Assembly: GCF_014279755.1 (NCBI RefSeq)
Contig: NZ_CP047951.1
Coordinates: 1,178,001-1,242,000, forward strand
Source: Synechococcus sp. PROS-U-1
GTDB taxonomy: Bacteria > Cyanobacteriota > Cyanobacteriia > PCC-6307 > Cyanobiaceae
Length of the DNA stretch: 64,000 nucleotides
Reading direction: 5' to 3'
In this document: piece by piece, positions 1 through 9,684 of the stretch
How the letters are laid out: each line of letters begins with the position of its first letter
Numbering within the stretch: the stretch's first letter is position 1
The notes under the pieces: model-generated
What the model saw: only the letters and a program-made list of their open reading frames with translations
Databases searched by the model: none
Told to the model about the DNA's origin: nothing
Program-made: the position numbers and the translations under genes

Positions 1-572
1 CCTTCCAACTTCGCCAGGGGGTGGTTCGGCGGCTACTGGAGGCGCAGCAGCGTCTCCTCAATCACGACCCCAGCCTTCGCCTGAGCATTTTTGATGCGTG
101 GCGTCCGATCGCGGTGCAGGCCTTCATGGTGGAGCACAGCATTGCGGAGCTCTGCCGTGAGCGTGGAGTTGAACGGCGGTCGGGTGATGCCTTCGATCGC
201 GTGGTTGCCGATGTGGGCCGGTTCTGGGCTGCCCCCAGCCGCGATCCTGCGACGCCTCCACCCCACAGCACCGGTGCTGCTGTTGATCTCACCCTGAGCA
301 ACGGTGCAGGAATACCGCTGGCGATGGGTGGAGAGATTGATGCCATCGGCGCACTATCAGAGCCCCAGCATTACGCCGGACGGGAGGATCCGGAGGCGCG
401 ATGCTGGCATCAACGCCGACAGCTTCTGGCCGATGTCATGGATGCTTCCGGCTTCGCCCAGCATCCGAACGAGTGGTGGCATTACTCGTTCGGAGATCAA
501 CTCTGGGCCTGGCGCAAGGGTGCTGCCGCTGCGATCTATGCCGAAGCTGTCAACAGCGCGCTCACTTCCTGA
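1..572 (+). CDS. D-alanyl-D-alanine dipeptidase, VanX-like (5' end cut by window)
   Basis: Zn-dependent dipeptidase of the VanX/DdpX (peptidase M15D) family, expected to split D-Ala-D-Ala. The reading frame is open to the window edge (codons before the GTG at 21 continue without stop), so the start lies outside. Zinc-site motifs are present: HSTGAAVDL, matching SxHxxGxAxD, and near the C-terminus EWWHY, matching ExxxH. The last 37 bases overlap the 3' end of the convergent sulfite reductase gene. In a bacterium without glycopeptide resistance genes nearby, a role in peptidoglycan turnover is more likely than resistance; that is inference. Confidence 0.85.
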   Translation, partial: FQLRQGVVRRLLEAQQRLLNHDPSLRLSIFDAWRPIAVQAFMVEHSIAELCRERGVERRSGDAFDRVVADVGRFWAAPSRDPATPPPHSTGAAVDLTLSNGAGIPLAMGGEIDAIGALSEPQHYAGREDPEARCWHQRRQLLADVMDASGFAQHPNEWWHYSFGDQLWAWRKGAAAAIYAEAVNSALTS

Positions 573-2272
573 TCACCCAGCTTCTCAATGTGGTCCCCGA
601 AGCTGCGTCGACCACCGGCAGCCTTCCAGCTCAGCAGCAACGGTTCGAGGGTCTTTTCCAGATCGTCGAGTGGCAATTTCTCCATGTAGGGACGCGCCAG
701 ACGTTGGAGATTGGGGGTGCCCCCGAGCCAGAGTTGGTACTGGTTGACTCCGTTGCCGACCAAACCAAGTTCCGCCATGTAGGGCCGAGCACACCCATTG
801 GGGCAGCCGGTCATGCGCACGAGCAGTGACTTCTCGATCTCGAGCCGACGCAGCTGAGCATCCAGGCGATCCAGAACATCCGGCAGGATGCGCTCCGATT
901 CGGTGATCGCCAGGCCGCAGGTGGGCAAGGCCGGGCAGGCGATGGCATGTCTGGCCAGGCGGGCTGGAGCTTCAGGCACCTCAAAACCAAGCGCCTCAAG
1001 CTGCGTTCGGATGCTGGCGCGCTGGGAGGTGCCGATGTTGCAGAGCAGCAGGTCTTGATTGGCGGTGAGACGAATCTCCAGCTGGTAGGTCTCAACGAGC
1101 TGGCGCAGTCCTGCTTTCAGATCACCGTTCAAGCGTCCGCACAGCAGGGGCAGGCCAACGAACCACATCCCCGCCTTCTGCCGATGCCAGCCGAGGTAGT
1201 CGAGCAGTTTGGCTTTCGGCTCATTGCGCAGCCCTTTGAGGGTTCCCTTGAAGTAAGTCGCGCAAAGGGTGTCGCGGAACCACTGAATACCCTTGTCATG
1301 CAGCAGGTATTTCATGCGGGCGTGCTTGCGCACTTCCCTGTCGCCGTGGTCCCGTTGCAGCGCCAGGATCGCCTGGACTACATCGAGAACGTTCGCGGCG
1401 TCGACATAGCCCAGGGGGTCCGCCGTGCGGGCGAAGGTCTCGTCCTTGTTGTGGGTGCGGCCCATGCCACCGCCGACGTAGACGTTGCAACCACGCAGTT
1501 CGCCGGAGGGATCGGTGAAGGCCACCAGGCCGATGTCCTGGGTCAGCAGGTCCACGGAGTTGTCCCCGGGCACGGTGACTGCGACCTTGAACTTTCTTGG
1601 GAGGTAGGTGTCCCCGTAAAGAGGTTCATCCGCGCTACCTGAAAACAAACCGTCTTCGCTCTGGCGCTTCCTGGCCTTCTGTACGGCGCGGCTGGGCTTG
1701 AAGCGATAACTAAGGTCACCATCCACCCAGAGATCGAGGTAAGCCCCTTCGGCAGCCTCAGGGCTCAGCAGATCGGCGATTTCATCCGCCAGGCGGCGCG
1801 CCACGGGATAGCCACCCTTCTCGAAGGGAGCCGGAGGAGCCATCACATTGCGGTTGATGTCTCCGCAGGCCGCCAAGGTCGAACCCAGGTTGCGAACGAT
1901 GGTGCCGATCACCTCCTTCAGATCAGCCTTGGCGATGCCATGCATCTGGAAGGCCTGGCGCGTGGTGGCCCGCAGCGTTCCATCACCCAGACGGTTGGAG
2001 AGGTCATCCAGGGCGAGAAAAAGCCTGGCGGGGATGCGTCCGCCCGGACTGCGCAGCCGCAGCATCATTTGCCAGCTACGGACCTTATCGGTTTTGCGCA
2101 GTTCGCGGTGGTGCTGCTGGTAGCTGCCGTGGAACTTCAGCAGCTGAACGGCATCTTCCGTAAAGCGAACCTCATCGTTGCCGAGCTCGCTCAGCAGTGG
2201 ATCGCGCAGATGGTCGCTATCCAACTTGCGCTGCTCCGCCTTGGACAGCGATTGAGATCCGGTTTCCGCCAC
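536..2272 (-). CDS. sir: Ferredoxin-sulfite reductase
   Basis: Reduces sulfite to sulfide with six electrons from ferredoxin in assimilatory sulfur metabolism. About 578 residues, normal for plant/cyanobacterial Sir. Two sulfite/nitrite-reductase repeats can be followed, and the siroheme-4Fe4S ligand cysteines sit in CPALPTC (CX5C) and, further on, CPNGC (CX3C). The start is uncertain: the frame stays open into glyS, but similarity begins only near V-A-E-T-G, so I chose the GTG at 2272; a GTG at 2293 is the alternative. The gene is divergent from glyS with under 100 bases between, and convergent with the VanX-like gene. Sir and not NirA is judged from overall sequence; a nitrite reductase reading is less likely. 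Confidence 0.92.
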   Translation of the reverse strand: MAETGSQSLSKAEQRKLDSDHLRDPLLSELGNDEVRFTEDAVQLLKFHGSYQQHHRELRKTDKVRSWQMMLRLRSPGGRIPARLFLALDDLSNRLGDGTLRATTRQAFQMHGIAKADLKEVIGTIVRNLGSTLAACGDINRNVMAPPAPFEKGGYPVARRLADEIADLLSPEAAEGAYLDLWVDGDLSYRFKPSRAVQKARKRQSEDGLFSGSADEPLYGDTYLPRKFKVAVTVPGDNSVDLLTQDIGLVAFTDPSGELRGCNVYVGGGMGRTHNKDETFARTADPLGYVDAANVLDVVQAILALQRDHGDREVRKHARMKYLLHDKGIQWFRDTLCATYFKGTLKGLRNEPKAKLLDYLGWHRQKAGMWFVGLPLLCGRLNGDLKAGLRQLVETYQLEIRLTANQDLLLCNIGTSQRASIRTQLEALGFEVPEAPARLARHAIACPALPTCGLAITESERILPDVLDRLDAQLRRLEIEKSLLVRMTGCPNGCARPYMAELGLVGNGVNQYQLWLGGTPNLQRLARPYMEKLPLDDLEKTLEPLLLSWKAAGGRRSFGDHIEKLGDQEVSALLTASA

Positions 2273-2366
2273 TGCCAAGGAGCTTTCCCCCACCCCGAAA
2301 AGGATTTCTTGATTTGAACGTAGCGAAACGGCTTCCAATACAGTCGCTTTCGGCTCTGACCTTGGC

Positions 2367-4532
2367 GTGACGGCAACCTTTCTTCTGGAAATCGGTACCG
2401 AGGAGCTTCCCGCCGATTTCGTCAAGCAAGCGCTTGACCAGCTTGAGCAGCGTGTGAGTCGCGATTTGCTTGAGGCAAGGCTCGGCCATGGGGTGGTGTC
2501 GGTGTTCGGCACCCCTCGGCGCCTGGTGGTCTCCGTTGCTGATCTGGAAGACCAGCAACCCGACCTTCAGGAAGACCGCAAAGGCCCCCCCGTGGCCCAG
2601 GCTTTCAAGGACGGCCTCCCCGGGCCTGCGGCGATTGGCTTCGCCAAGCGTTGCGGTGTTGATCCCTCAGCGCTGGAGCAGCGAGAGACCCCAAAGGGCC
2701 CCTGCGTCTTCGCAACGGTGTTGACCCCTGGCCAAGCCAGTGCTGATCTGCTCCAGGGTCTGATCCCCCAGTGGATCGATGCCCTTCAGGGGCGGCGGTT
2801 CATGCGCTGGGGGACTGGGGCGCAGCGCTTCAGTCGTCCCATCCGTTGGTTGCTTGCCCTCAAGGGGGCCGAGGTCATTCCCGTGGAGCTGGATGGTGCG
2901 GACCCCAAGGTTCGCAGCGATCGGTACAGCCGTGCGCACCGGCTCCATGGTGACCAGCCGCTCTCCATCACAACGGCGGATGAGTTCGGTGAGACCCTCG
3001 CCGCCGCAGGCGTTGTTGTCGATCGTGCGGAGCGGGCCAAACGGATTCGTACCAGCCTTGACCAGTCGGCGAAGGCCGCCAACGGAACACCCGACTGTCC
3101 GGAGTCTCTATTCGAGGAACTGGTGGACCTTGTCGAGGATCCCAGGATCCTTGAGGGGACCATTGCTGAGCGCTTCCTGCAGCTTCCCCCGGAGGTGATC
3201 AGCACCGTCATGCAGGCCCATCAGCGTTATGTGCCACTGCAGGTGCCTGGCCTGGAGGCTGACCCGCTCCGACTCACTGCTGAGGCTGTGCTTCGGCCCC
3301 AGTTCCTTTTGGTGGGCAATGGCCTGGCCCCGGCGTCTTCGCTAATCGTTCGTGGCAATGAACGCGTGCTTGGAGCGCGCCTGGCGGATGCCGAATTTTT
3401 CCTGGACGTTGACCGACGTCAGTCCAGCGCATCTCGGCGTGAAGCCCTTGATCGAGTCACCTTCGCTGAAGGGCTGGGCAGTCTTCTCGACCGCTCCGAG
3501 CGGATCGAGCGGCTGACGGGGCTGCTGTTGAAGCAACTCGGTCTTGATCCGAGCGTGGCGGATGCGGCCCAGCGTGCCGCTCATTTCTGCAAGAACGATC
3601 TGGTCAGCCAGATGGTGGGCGAGTTCCCTGAACTTCAGGGCCTGATGGGGGGCAAATACCTTCTGGAGGAGGGAGAGCCCCGCGATGTCGCTCTCGCTGT
3701 GGTGGAGCACTATCTGCCCCGGGGAGCCGGTGATGCCCTGCCCGCAACCCTCGCGGGAGCAGTTGTGGCCTTGGCGGAACGGCTCGAGCTGCTGCTCAGC
3801 ATCTTTGCCAAGGGAGAGCGGCCGACAGGATCCTCCGACCCCTATGCCCTTCGGCGGGCTGGCAATGGTGTTGTGCAGATTCTCTGGGGCATGGCTTGGC
3901 GCCTTGACCTCATGGCTTTCCTGAACAATGCCGTGGCGGAGTGGGCTGCCCTGTTCCCTGCCTTTGGGGTGGACTCCAGCCAATTGCACAACGACCTCTG
4001 TCAGCTGATGCGGCAGCGGATCGTGTCTCAACTGGAAGACGACGGCTTTGCTCCCGATCTGGTGCAGGCTGTTGCTGGTGATGCCGTCTCCAGCCAGCGT
4101 CTGCTCAGTGATCCCCTGGATGTGAAACAACGGATTCAGCTGTTGCGTGACCTTCGGGACAGCGGTCAGCTGGATGCCGTCCAGGCGGTGGTGCAACGGG
4201 CAGCCAAGCTTGCTGAAAAAGGTGATCTGGCGCGGGATCAGCTTGTGGCCGGCGATGTGGTTCAGCCCGATCGATTCGAGTCAGCCAGTGAGAAGGATCT
4301 GTTCGCAGCTCTGGAGCAGCTGCAGCCACTGGCTCAGCAGCGGTCGTATCAATCCCTCGCCGATGCGCTTGTCGCGGCAACCCCGGCTCTTCAGGCCTTC
4401 TTTGACGGTGACACCAGTGTGATGGTGATGGTCGAAAACCCCGACTTGCGGCTCAATCGCCTCAATCTGTTGGCCGTTCTGCGGAATCAGGCTTCGGTGT
4501 TGGCTGAATTTGAATCGATTCAATCCAAATGA
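2367..4532 (+). CDS. glyS: Glycyl-tRNA synthetase beta subunit
   Basis: Beta chain of the bacterial alpha2beta2 glycyl-tRNA synthetase, which charges tRNA-Gly; the beta chain holds tRNA-recognition and HD-like domains while alpha holds the catalytic site. The N-terminus FLLEIGTEELPADFV is the family signature, and 721 residues is the usual length. Starts at GTG 2367. The alpha partner is not in this window, which is common in cyanobacteria where glyQ and glyS are apart. The TGA at 4530-4532 is followed within about 50 bases by a small membrane-protein gene. Confidence 0.95.
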   Translation: MTATFLLEIGTEELPADFVKQALDQLEQRVSRDLLEARLGHGVVSVFGTPRRLVVSVADLEDQQPDLQEDRKGPPVAQAFKDGLPGPAAIGFAKRCGVDPSALEQRETPKGPCVFATVLTPGQASADLLQGLIPQWIDALQGRRFMRWGTGAQRFSRPIRWLLALKGAEVIPVELDGADPKVRSDRYSRAHRLHGDQPLSITTADEFGETLAAAGVVVDRAERAKRIRTSLDQSAKAANGTPDCPESLFEELVDLVEDPRILEGTIAERFLQLPPEVISTVMQAHQRYVPLQVPGLEADPLRLTAEAVLRPQFLLVGNGLAPASSLIVRGNERVLGARLADAEFFLDVDRRQSSASRREALDRVTFAEGLGSLLDRSERIERLTGLLLKQLGLDPSVADAAQRAAHFCKNDLVSQMVGEFPELQGLMGGKYLLEEGEPRDVALAVVEHYLPRGAGDALPATLAGAVVALAERLELLLSIFAKGERPTGSSDPYALRRAGNGVVQILWGMAWRLDLMAFLNNAVAEWAALFPAFGVDSSQLHNDLCQLMRQRIVSQLEDDGFAPDLVQAVAGDAVSSQRLLSDPLDVKQRIQLLRDLRDSGQLDAVQAVVQRAAKLAEKGDLARDQLVAGDVVQPDRFESASEKDLFAALEQLQPLAQQRSYQSLADALVAATPALQAFFDGDTSVMVMVENPDLRLNRLNLLAVLRNQASVLAEFESIQSK

Positions 4533-4583
4533 ATGGCAGCTCCAGCCCCAGCGGCTAAGCAGGAGCTAGTCCATTCCTTTGGA

Positions 4584-4808
4584 ATGCCTGATCAAGAGAC
4601 CAACACCACCCAGCAGCCTGTCGTGATTCGCCAGGGAGGCAACGGCCTGGGCACCGTCATCGCGGCCGTCATCATCGCGGCCGCAGCCATCTACGCCGTC
4701 AACGTTTGGTCGACCACCAAAAAGGAAACCTCCCCGGCCAAGAACATCGAGCAGGGGATTGAGCGGATCAAGGACGCCGCGGGCAAAGCGATCGAATCGC
4801 GCAACTAA
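4584..4808 (+). CDS. Small single-pass membrane protein, unknown function
   Basis: A 74-residue protein from ATG 4584; the frame also allows an ATG at 4533, directly after the glyS stop. A polar Gln/Thr-rich N-terminus is followed by a glycine hinge and one hydrophobic segment rich in Ala/Ile/Val (about residues 25-41), then a charged Lys/Glu tail that looks helical. It lies directly downstream of glyS and is followed by a good hairpin terminator, so it probably ends that transcript. I recognise no domain; it resembles the many small conserved membrane proteins of picocyanobacteria. Confidence 0.7.
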   Translation: MPDQETNTTQQPVVIRQGGNGLGTVIAAVIIAAAAIYAVNVWSTTKKETSPAKNIEQGIERIKDAAGKAIESRN

Positions 4809-4831
4809 CCCACGGCATCAAGGTTGTTTTG

Positions 4832-4863
4832 GGCCGGCCTCCTTCAGGAGACGCCGGCCTTTT
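4832..4863 (+). terminator. Rho-independent terminator after the small membrane-protein gene
   Basis: Stem GGCCGGC paired with GCCGGCC, extended by CTCCT/AGGAG with a small bulge, followed by TTTT. The T-run is on the + strand only. The stop codon of the convergent chlP gene (4844-4846) falls inside this hairpin, so chlP messages would carry the complementary stem at their 3' end. Confidence 0.75.
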
Positions 4864-6226
4864 CCTTCGACTCGGTCTCCTTCGAATTGGATCCTTTCGG
4901 ATCGGTGGCTTGAGCCTTGATCTGCTGTGCAGCTTCCTCGGCGAGGAAATCACCGTCCGAACGACCAACGGCAGAAGGCACAGGGTCGTATTTGGACGGA
5001 GCCAGGGCCTCTCCGCGAATCAGGCTGCCCAGGGTGCGAAGGGTGAGCTTGATCTGCTGCCAGGGGTTCATCATCACCACCCGTTTGTACAAATAGCTAT
5101 CGAAGGTCAGCTTTTGTACGTCCTTGTCGTCGCACATCTCGACGAAGGCTTCCCGGGCGGCATCGTTGCGGTAGAAGATCCGCTGCAGGATGTCGAGCAC
5201 CGCGTAGGTGGCGCCGTACTTGCGGTCCCAGCGCTTGATGTAGGTCGACTTGATCTGCTTTTCCGTTGGGATGGATGCACCGCTGTTGGAGATTTCCACG
5301 ATCGCCTCGGCACACATCCGGCCGCTCTTGGCAGCGAAATAAATCCCTTCCCCTGAACTCTTGGTGACGTAGCCCGCTGCGTCGCCCACCAGGGCCATGC
5401 GGCCTACAACCCGTCGCGGGCGGGGATGCTCAGGAATGGGGTGGGCTTCCACCTTGATCACCTCTCCCTGGAACAGACGCTTGTTGGCCCGCTCGCGGAT
5501 GCCCTTTTGCAGACCCTTGATCAGGCTTTGGTTCTGCTGCATGGTTCCGGTGCCTACGGCCACATGGTCGTATTTGGGAAACACCCAGGCATAGAAATCA
5601 GGGGACACATCGGTCCCGACATACATCTCCGCGAGATCCTCGTAGTAGGTCATCTCTTCGGCGGGGAGCTTGATCCGCTCCTGGAAGGCGATGGCAACGT
5701 TGTAATCACCGGCATCCATGGCTTTCGCCACCCGGGAATTGGCGCCATCGGCACCAATGATCAGATCAACCGCGAGGGTCTTCTGCTCGCCGGTGGGGCC
5801 ACCACCGCTGTAATCGGCGTAATGGATGGTGTAGGGCCCCTGACGGTTGGTGCCGGTGTCGATTTTCTGAACAAGACCATTAATCAGGGTGGTGCCCAGA
5901 TCAGCAGCTCTGTTGCGAAGGAAGGCGTCGAAGACCTCGCGACGGCACATGCCGATGTAGGCGTTCTCGTCGTAGCCGAGGGGATCGAGCTTGATGTCCA
6001 CCTCCCTGTTGGAAGGGGAGATCATCTTCATGTTGCGAACCTTGCGGTCAATAATCTCGTCTGGCAGGTCGAATTCTTCGACCATGCAGAGCGGTATAGC
6101 CCCACCGCAGGGTTTGGCGTTATCGAGTTTGCGCTCGAACAGCCAAGTCTGAATTCCTGCCTTGGCAAGGATCTCCGCAGCACAGGAGCCACTGGGGCCA
6201 CCGCCGATCACCGCAACTCGCAACAT
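4844..6226 (-). CDS. chlP: Geranylgeranyl reductase
   Basis: FAD/NADPH enzyme that reduces geranylgeranyl-diphosphate or geranylgeranyl-chlorophyllide to the phytyl form, supplying phytol for chlorophyll a and tocopherol. The N-terminus has the Rossmann motif VAVIGGGPSGSCAAE, then the CGGAIP segment and the GDAAGYVTKSSGEGIYFA flavin motif that mark ChlP-type reductases. At 460 residues it is full length. Starts at ATG 6226 with the dinucleotide fold intact immediately after. Divergent from the VanY-like gene; its 3' end overlaps the terminator of the opposite strand. Confidence 0.96.
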   Translation of the reverse strand: MLRVAVIGGGPSGSCAAEILAKAGIQTWLFERKLDNAKPCGGAIPLCMVEEFDLPDEIIDRKVRNMKMISPSNREVDIKLDPLGYDENAYIGMCRREVFDAFLRNRAADLGTTLINGLVQKIDTGTNRQGPYTIHYADYSGGGPTGEQKTLAVDLIIGADGANSRVAKAMDAGDYNVAIAFQERIKLPAEEMTYYEDLAEMYVGTDVSPDFYAWVFPKYDHVAVGTGTMQQNQSLIKGLQKGIRERANKRLFQGEVIKVEAHPIPEHPRPRRVVGRMALVGDAAGYVTKSSGEGIYFAAKSGRMCAEAIVEISNSGASIPTEKQIKSTYIKRWDRKYGATYAVLDILQRIFYRNDAAREAFVEMCDDKDVQKLTFDSYLYKRVVMMNPWQQIKLTLRTLGSLIRGEALAPSKYDPVPSAVGRSDGDFLAEEAAQQIKAQATDPKGSNSKETESKEKAGVS

Positions 6227-6334
6227 CTCAGCCCGTCTCCGCTGGATTGTTTTTTGAAGCTATCACTGTCACAACAACCATTGTGGGTCGAACTGGCCAC
6301 TGCCTTTACGATCGAAACAACACGCATCAGCGCC

Positions 6335-7087
6335 TTGGCTCGGGCCTCCTCTGCGCGACGCACCGAGCGGGAGGATATTCCGGTCGCCCGTCGGACACGA
6401 CCGCCGCGGCAACGGAAGGGAAATGGCACTGCTGGTCTGCTGTTCGGACTTGTTCTTGTCTGCGCTGGAACCCTTGTGGTGTTGCTGGTTGCTCCCACCC
6501 TGTTCTCGCGTCGCCAACCCACGCAGACATTGGAGATTTCAGGCTTTCGTGAACGTCCTGATGCGGATGGCCGGCTTCTGGGTCACTTCCCCTACAGCGA
6601 AGCGCAAGCCGATCAACTCATCGTGTTCCAACCGGGAATTGAGCTGAATCTGGAGGCAGCCGATGCTCTCGACACGATGATGCGATCCGCCTCGGCTGAT
6701 GGTGTTGATCTCCGATTGCTCAGCGGGTTTCGCTCCCTGGACCTTCAGGAATCCATTTTCTTCGATGTGGCTTCGGAACGGAACCAGACAGCTGAGGAAC
6801 GCGCCCAAGTGTCGGCTCCACCGGGCTATTCCGAACACAGCACTGGCTATGCCGTTGATCTTGGCGATGGCCGCGCTCCTGAAACCAACCTCTCCCAGAG
6901 CTTTCAAGACACCGACGCCTTTCGCTGGCTGCAAGACCATGCCGCTCGTTATCACTTTGTTCTGTCTTTTCCGGAGGGAAACCAGCAGGGTGTGATGTAC
7001 GAACCCTGGCACTGGCGCTATGAGGGAAATGCAGATGCACTGCGCCTCTTCGAGGCGGCCCGTCGGTTTTCCAGGCGCGATCCTTGA
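6335..7087 (+). CDS. D-alanyl-D-alanine carboxypeptidase, VanY/M15B family
   Basis: Membrane-anchored Zn carboxypeptidase expected to trim the terminal D-Ala of peptidoglycan stem peptides. A basic N-terminal stretch rich in Arg precedes one membrane helix (LLFGLVLVCAGTLVVLLVA), then the periplasmic domain. Zinc motifs are SEHSTGYAVDLGD (SxHxxGxAxD) and EPWHWRY. The start is not clear: no ATG or GTG is available in the right place, so TTG 6335 or TTG 6281 are the candidates; the upstream open frame is only the shadow of chlP. The stop overlaps the start of the U32 gene (TTGA), suggesting translational coupling. Confidence 0.82.
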   Translation: MARASSARRTEREDIPVARRTRPPRQRKGNGTAGLLFGLVLVCAGTLVVLLVAPTLFSRRQPTQTLEISGFRERPDADGRLLGHFPYSEAQADQLIVFQPGIELNLEAADALDTMMRSASADGVDLRLLSGFRSLDLQESIFFDVASERNQTAEERAQVSAPPGYSEHSTGYAVDLGDGRAPETNLSQSFQDTDAFRWLQDHAARYHFVLSFPEGNQQGVMYEPWHWRYEGNADALRLFEAARRFSRRDP

Positions 7088-9627
7088 ACGTCCCTGAGCT
7101 GCTGTCTCCCGCCGGTGACTGGGCTTCGATGCGGGCGGCCGTCGCCTCCGGTGCCGATGCGGTGTACTTCGGCGTTGATGCCTTTAACGCGCGGCAGCGG
7201 GCGGAAAATTTCAGGCTCAATGATCTGCCTGAGGTCGTCCAGTGGTTGCATCAGCGCGATGTGAAGGGTTTCCTCACCTTCAACGTGTTGGTCTTTAGCG
7301 ATGAACTGGAAGCGGCCGCGCAGTTGCTGATCGCTGCAGACGAGGCGGGTGTGGATGCGGTCATCGTCCAGGACGTGGGGCTCTGTCGTTTAGCCCAGCG
7401 GCTGGTGCCCCATCTCTGTGTGCATGGCTCCACCCAGATGTCGATCACGAGTGCAGCCGGCGTTGCCCAGGCTGCGGCGCTTGGTTGTCAGCGGGTGGTG
7501 CTGGCGCGTGAGCTGGCCCTCCACGACCTTGAGCGTCTGACGAAGCAACTGGGTCAGCGGAACCTTGTGATGCCGTTGGAGGTTTTCGTTCATGGAGCTC
7601 TTTGCGTCGCCTATTCCGGCCAGTGTTTGACCAGTGAATCCCTCGGCCAACGCAGTGCAAATCGAGGTGAATGTGCCCAGGCCTGTCGCCTCCCTTACGA
7701 AATGGTGGTCGATGGTGAACCTCACGCTCTTGAGGATCAGCGTTATCTGCTCTCTCCCCAGGATCTTGCGGCCTGGGAGCTGCTGCCGGAGTTGCAGCGG
7801 ATCGGCGTGGCCAGCTTGAAAATTGAGGGTCGTCTCAAGGACGCGGCCTATGTGGCTGCGGTCACCGACGCCTATCGACAACGCCTAGATCAGACTCCCG
7901 CTTCGTCGTCGCAGGTTCAGCCGCAGATTCAGCGGCAGCTCGAGCTGGCCTTCTCGCGTGGTTTGTCCACCGGATGGCTGGAGGGGGTCAACCATCGCCG
8001 CCTGGTGCATGGCCGCTGGAGCAAAAAGCGGGGACCACTGCTGGGGCAGCTGTTGCGGGTTGAGCGGGGTGGTTGGTTGCATCTGCGCAGCCGAGAGCAG
8101 CTGCATCCCGGTCAGGGCCTGGTGCTGGAAGAGCTCTCGTCCGATCCTCTGCAGCCACCACGGGAAATCGGTGGCCGGATCATGGTGTGTGAACGGATGG
8201 GTGCCGAGCGTTGGAAGCTGCGGCTGGGTCCGGATCGCGTGGATGTGGCTGGTTTGAGCTCGGGAGCTTCTGTCTGGCTCACCAGTGATCCCGATTGGCA
8301 GTCCCGTTGGCAGCGTGCTGCCCGCCGAACCGTCGAGGCGCGGCCCCGGGATCTGGCGCTGCGGGTGTCCGGTCGGTTGGATGCACCGCTGCAGCTGCAC
8401 GTGCTGGCGCCGCAGGGCGTGGATCTGAAGCTCACCAGCACCATGCCGTTGCAGACAGCTGCCCAGCGCCCTCTCGACCGTGGACGCCTCCAGGAGCAAC
8501 TGGGACGGCTTGGGGGAACCGGATGGTCGCTTCAGCGTCTGGAGATTCAGTTGCAGGGAGATCTTTTTCTGCCTGTGGCGGAGCTGAACCGCATGCGCAG
8601 GGCCTTGCTTGAGCTCTTGGAGGCTTCGCTGGACACCACAACAGAGTCTGGCCTCGTACCAGCTGCTTTCGAACGGGCGGATGCCCAAGAGCTGCTGGCC
8701 CGAATGTGCCCCCAACCTCCCGACCCGCACAGCGAAACGGCTCCGGGTCTGGTTGTTCTGGTGCGCAGTCTTGAGCAGTTGCAGACACTGGTGAATCTCT
8801 CTGATGAGGGTCTGCCGGTTCAATCGGTGGTTGCGGACCTTGAACAGCCCCGCGAGCTGCGGGAAGCGGTGGCGATGGGGCGAGGCTGCTGGCCGGATGG
8901 GCTCTGGTTGGCCGGTGCACGGATCACACGGCCCGACGAACGCTGGAGCCTTGAGCCTCTGGTTCGCGCACGGCCTGACGGGTTTTTGGTGCGGAATGCC
9001 GATCAACTGGAGGTGTTGACCCCCCTGGCCCCCTGCATTGGCGATTTTTCCCTGAATACCGCCAATCCCCTGAGTTTTCATTGGTACCGAGACCACTGGA
9101 AGCTGCAGCGGCTCACAGCCAGTTACGACCTCAACCTTCAGCAACTTTTGGATCTAGCGGCTGCTGTTGATCCAGCTCTGCTGGAGGTCACCTTGCATCA
9201 GCACATGCCCCTGTTTCACATGGAGCATTGCCTGTTCTGTGCGTTTCTGTCCGACGGAAAGGACCACACCGACTGCGGTCGTCCCTGTGAGACCCACCAC
9301 GTGACCCTGAAGGATCGCAGCGGAGTGGAACATCCCCTCCGTGCCGATCTGGGCTGTCGCAACACGCTTTTCAATGGCACGGCGCAATCCGGCGTGGAGG
9401 CGCTGCCGTCTCTGCTGCGGGCAGGTGTGCGCAGGATTCGGCTTGAGCTTCTCGACGAGGATGCCAATGCCACGCGCCGACGTGTAGGCCTCTACGCCGA
9501 GGCCCTGGCGGGTCGGATGGCCACCCAGGACGTCTGGTCCCAGGAGCGGATCCACCATCAGCTCGGCGTCACCCGCGGCAGCCTGCGGATCAAGGGTCCT
9601 GAGCGCACCAGTCGAATCTCACGTTGA
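7084..9627 (+). CDS. Peptidase U32 family protein with C-terminal DUF3656-like region
   Basis: 847 residues beginning NVPELLSPAGDW, the classic U32 N-terminus, with the family segment GYSGQC-like (here AYSGQCLTSESLGQRSANRGECAQACR) holding the conserved cysteines. A second cysteine set lies near the C-terminus (HMEHCLFCAFL, DCGRPCETH). This long architecture is shared with RlhA, which makes 5-hydroxycytidine in 23S rRNA, and with collagenase-like U32 proteins; an RNA-hydroxylation role is therefore plausible but not shown. Starts at TTG 7084, overlapping the VanY-like stop codon. Confidence 0.88.
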   Translation: MNVPELLSPAGDWASMRAAVASGADAVYFGVDAFNARQRAENFRLNDLPEVVQWLHQRDVKGFLTFNVLVFSDELEAAAQLLIAADEAGVDAVIVQDVGLCRLAQRLVPHLCVHGSTQMSITSAAGVAQAAALGCQRVVLARELALHDLERLTKQLGQRNLVMPLEVFVHGALCVAYSGQCLTSESLGQRSANRGECAQACRLPYEMVVDGEPHALEDQRYLLSPQDLAAWELLPELQRIGVASLKIEGRLKDAAYVAAVTDAYRQRLDQTPASSSQVQPQIQRQLELAFSRGLSTGWLEGVNHRRLVHGRWSKKRGPLLGQLLRVERGGWLHLRSREQLHPGQGLVLEELSSDPLQPPREIGGRIMVCERMGAERWKLRLGPDRVDVAGLSSGASVWLTSDPDWQSRWQRAARRTVEARPRDLALRVSGRLDAPLQLHVLAPQGVDLKLTSTMPLQTAAQRPLDRGRLQEQLGRLGGTGWSLQRLEIQLQGDLFLPVAELNRMRRALLELLEASLDTTTESGLVPAAFERADAQELLARMCPQPPDPHSETAPGLVVLVRSLEQLQTLVNLSDEGLPVQSVVADLEQPRELREAVAMGRGCWPDGLWLAGARITRPDERWSLEPLVRARPDGFLVRNADQLEVLTPLAPCIGDFSLNTANPLSFHWYRDHWKLQRLTASYDLNLQQLLDLAAAVDPALLEVTLHQHMPLFHMEHCLFCAFLSDGKDHTDCGRPCETHHVTLKDRSGVEHPLRADLGCRNTLFNGTAQSGVEALPSLLRAGVRRIRLELLDEDANATRRRVGLYAEALAGRMATQDVWSQERIHHQLGVTRGSLRIKGPERTSRISR

Positions 9628-9684
9628 GATAACCTGTCGCACTGCGCCTTTGGCGTTCTTCACAATTTCTTACGGTTAGCCCGC

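Noticed and set aside
947-1642. 231-codon + strand frame in sir
   Set aside because: Antisense shadow of the sulfite reductase gene.
3342-4196. 284-codon - strand frame in glyS
   Set aside because: Antisense shadow of glyS.
5426-6334. Long N-terminal extension of the VanY-like frame
   Set aside because: It is antisense to chlP, has no family similarity, and the protein domain begins only after the membrane helix.
7885-9144. 419-codon - strand frame
   Set aside because: Lies fully within the U32 gene; Gln/Pro/His-rich composition is that of an antisense shadow.
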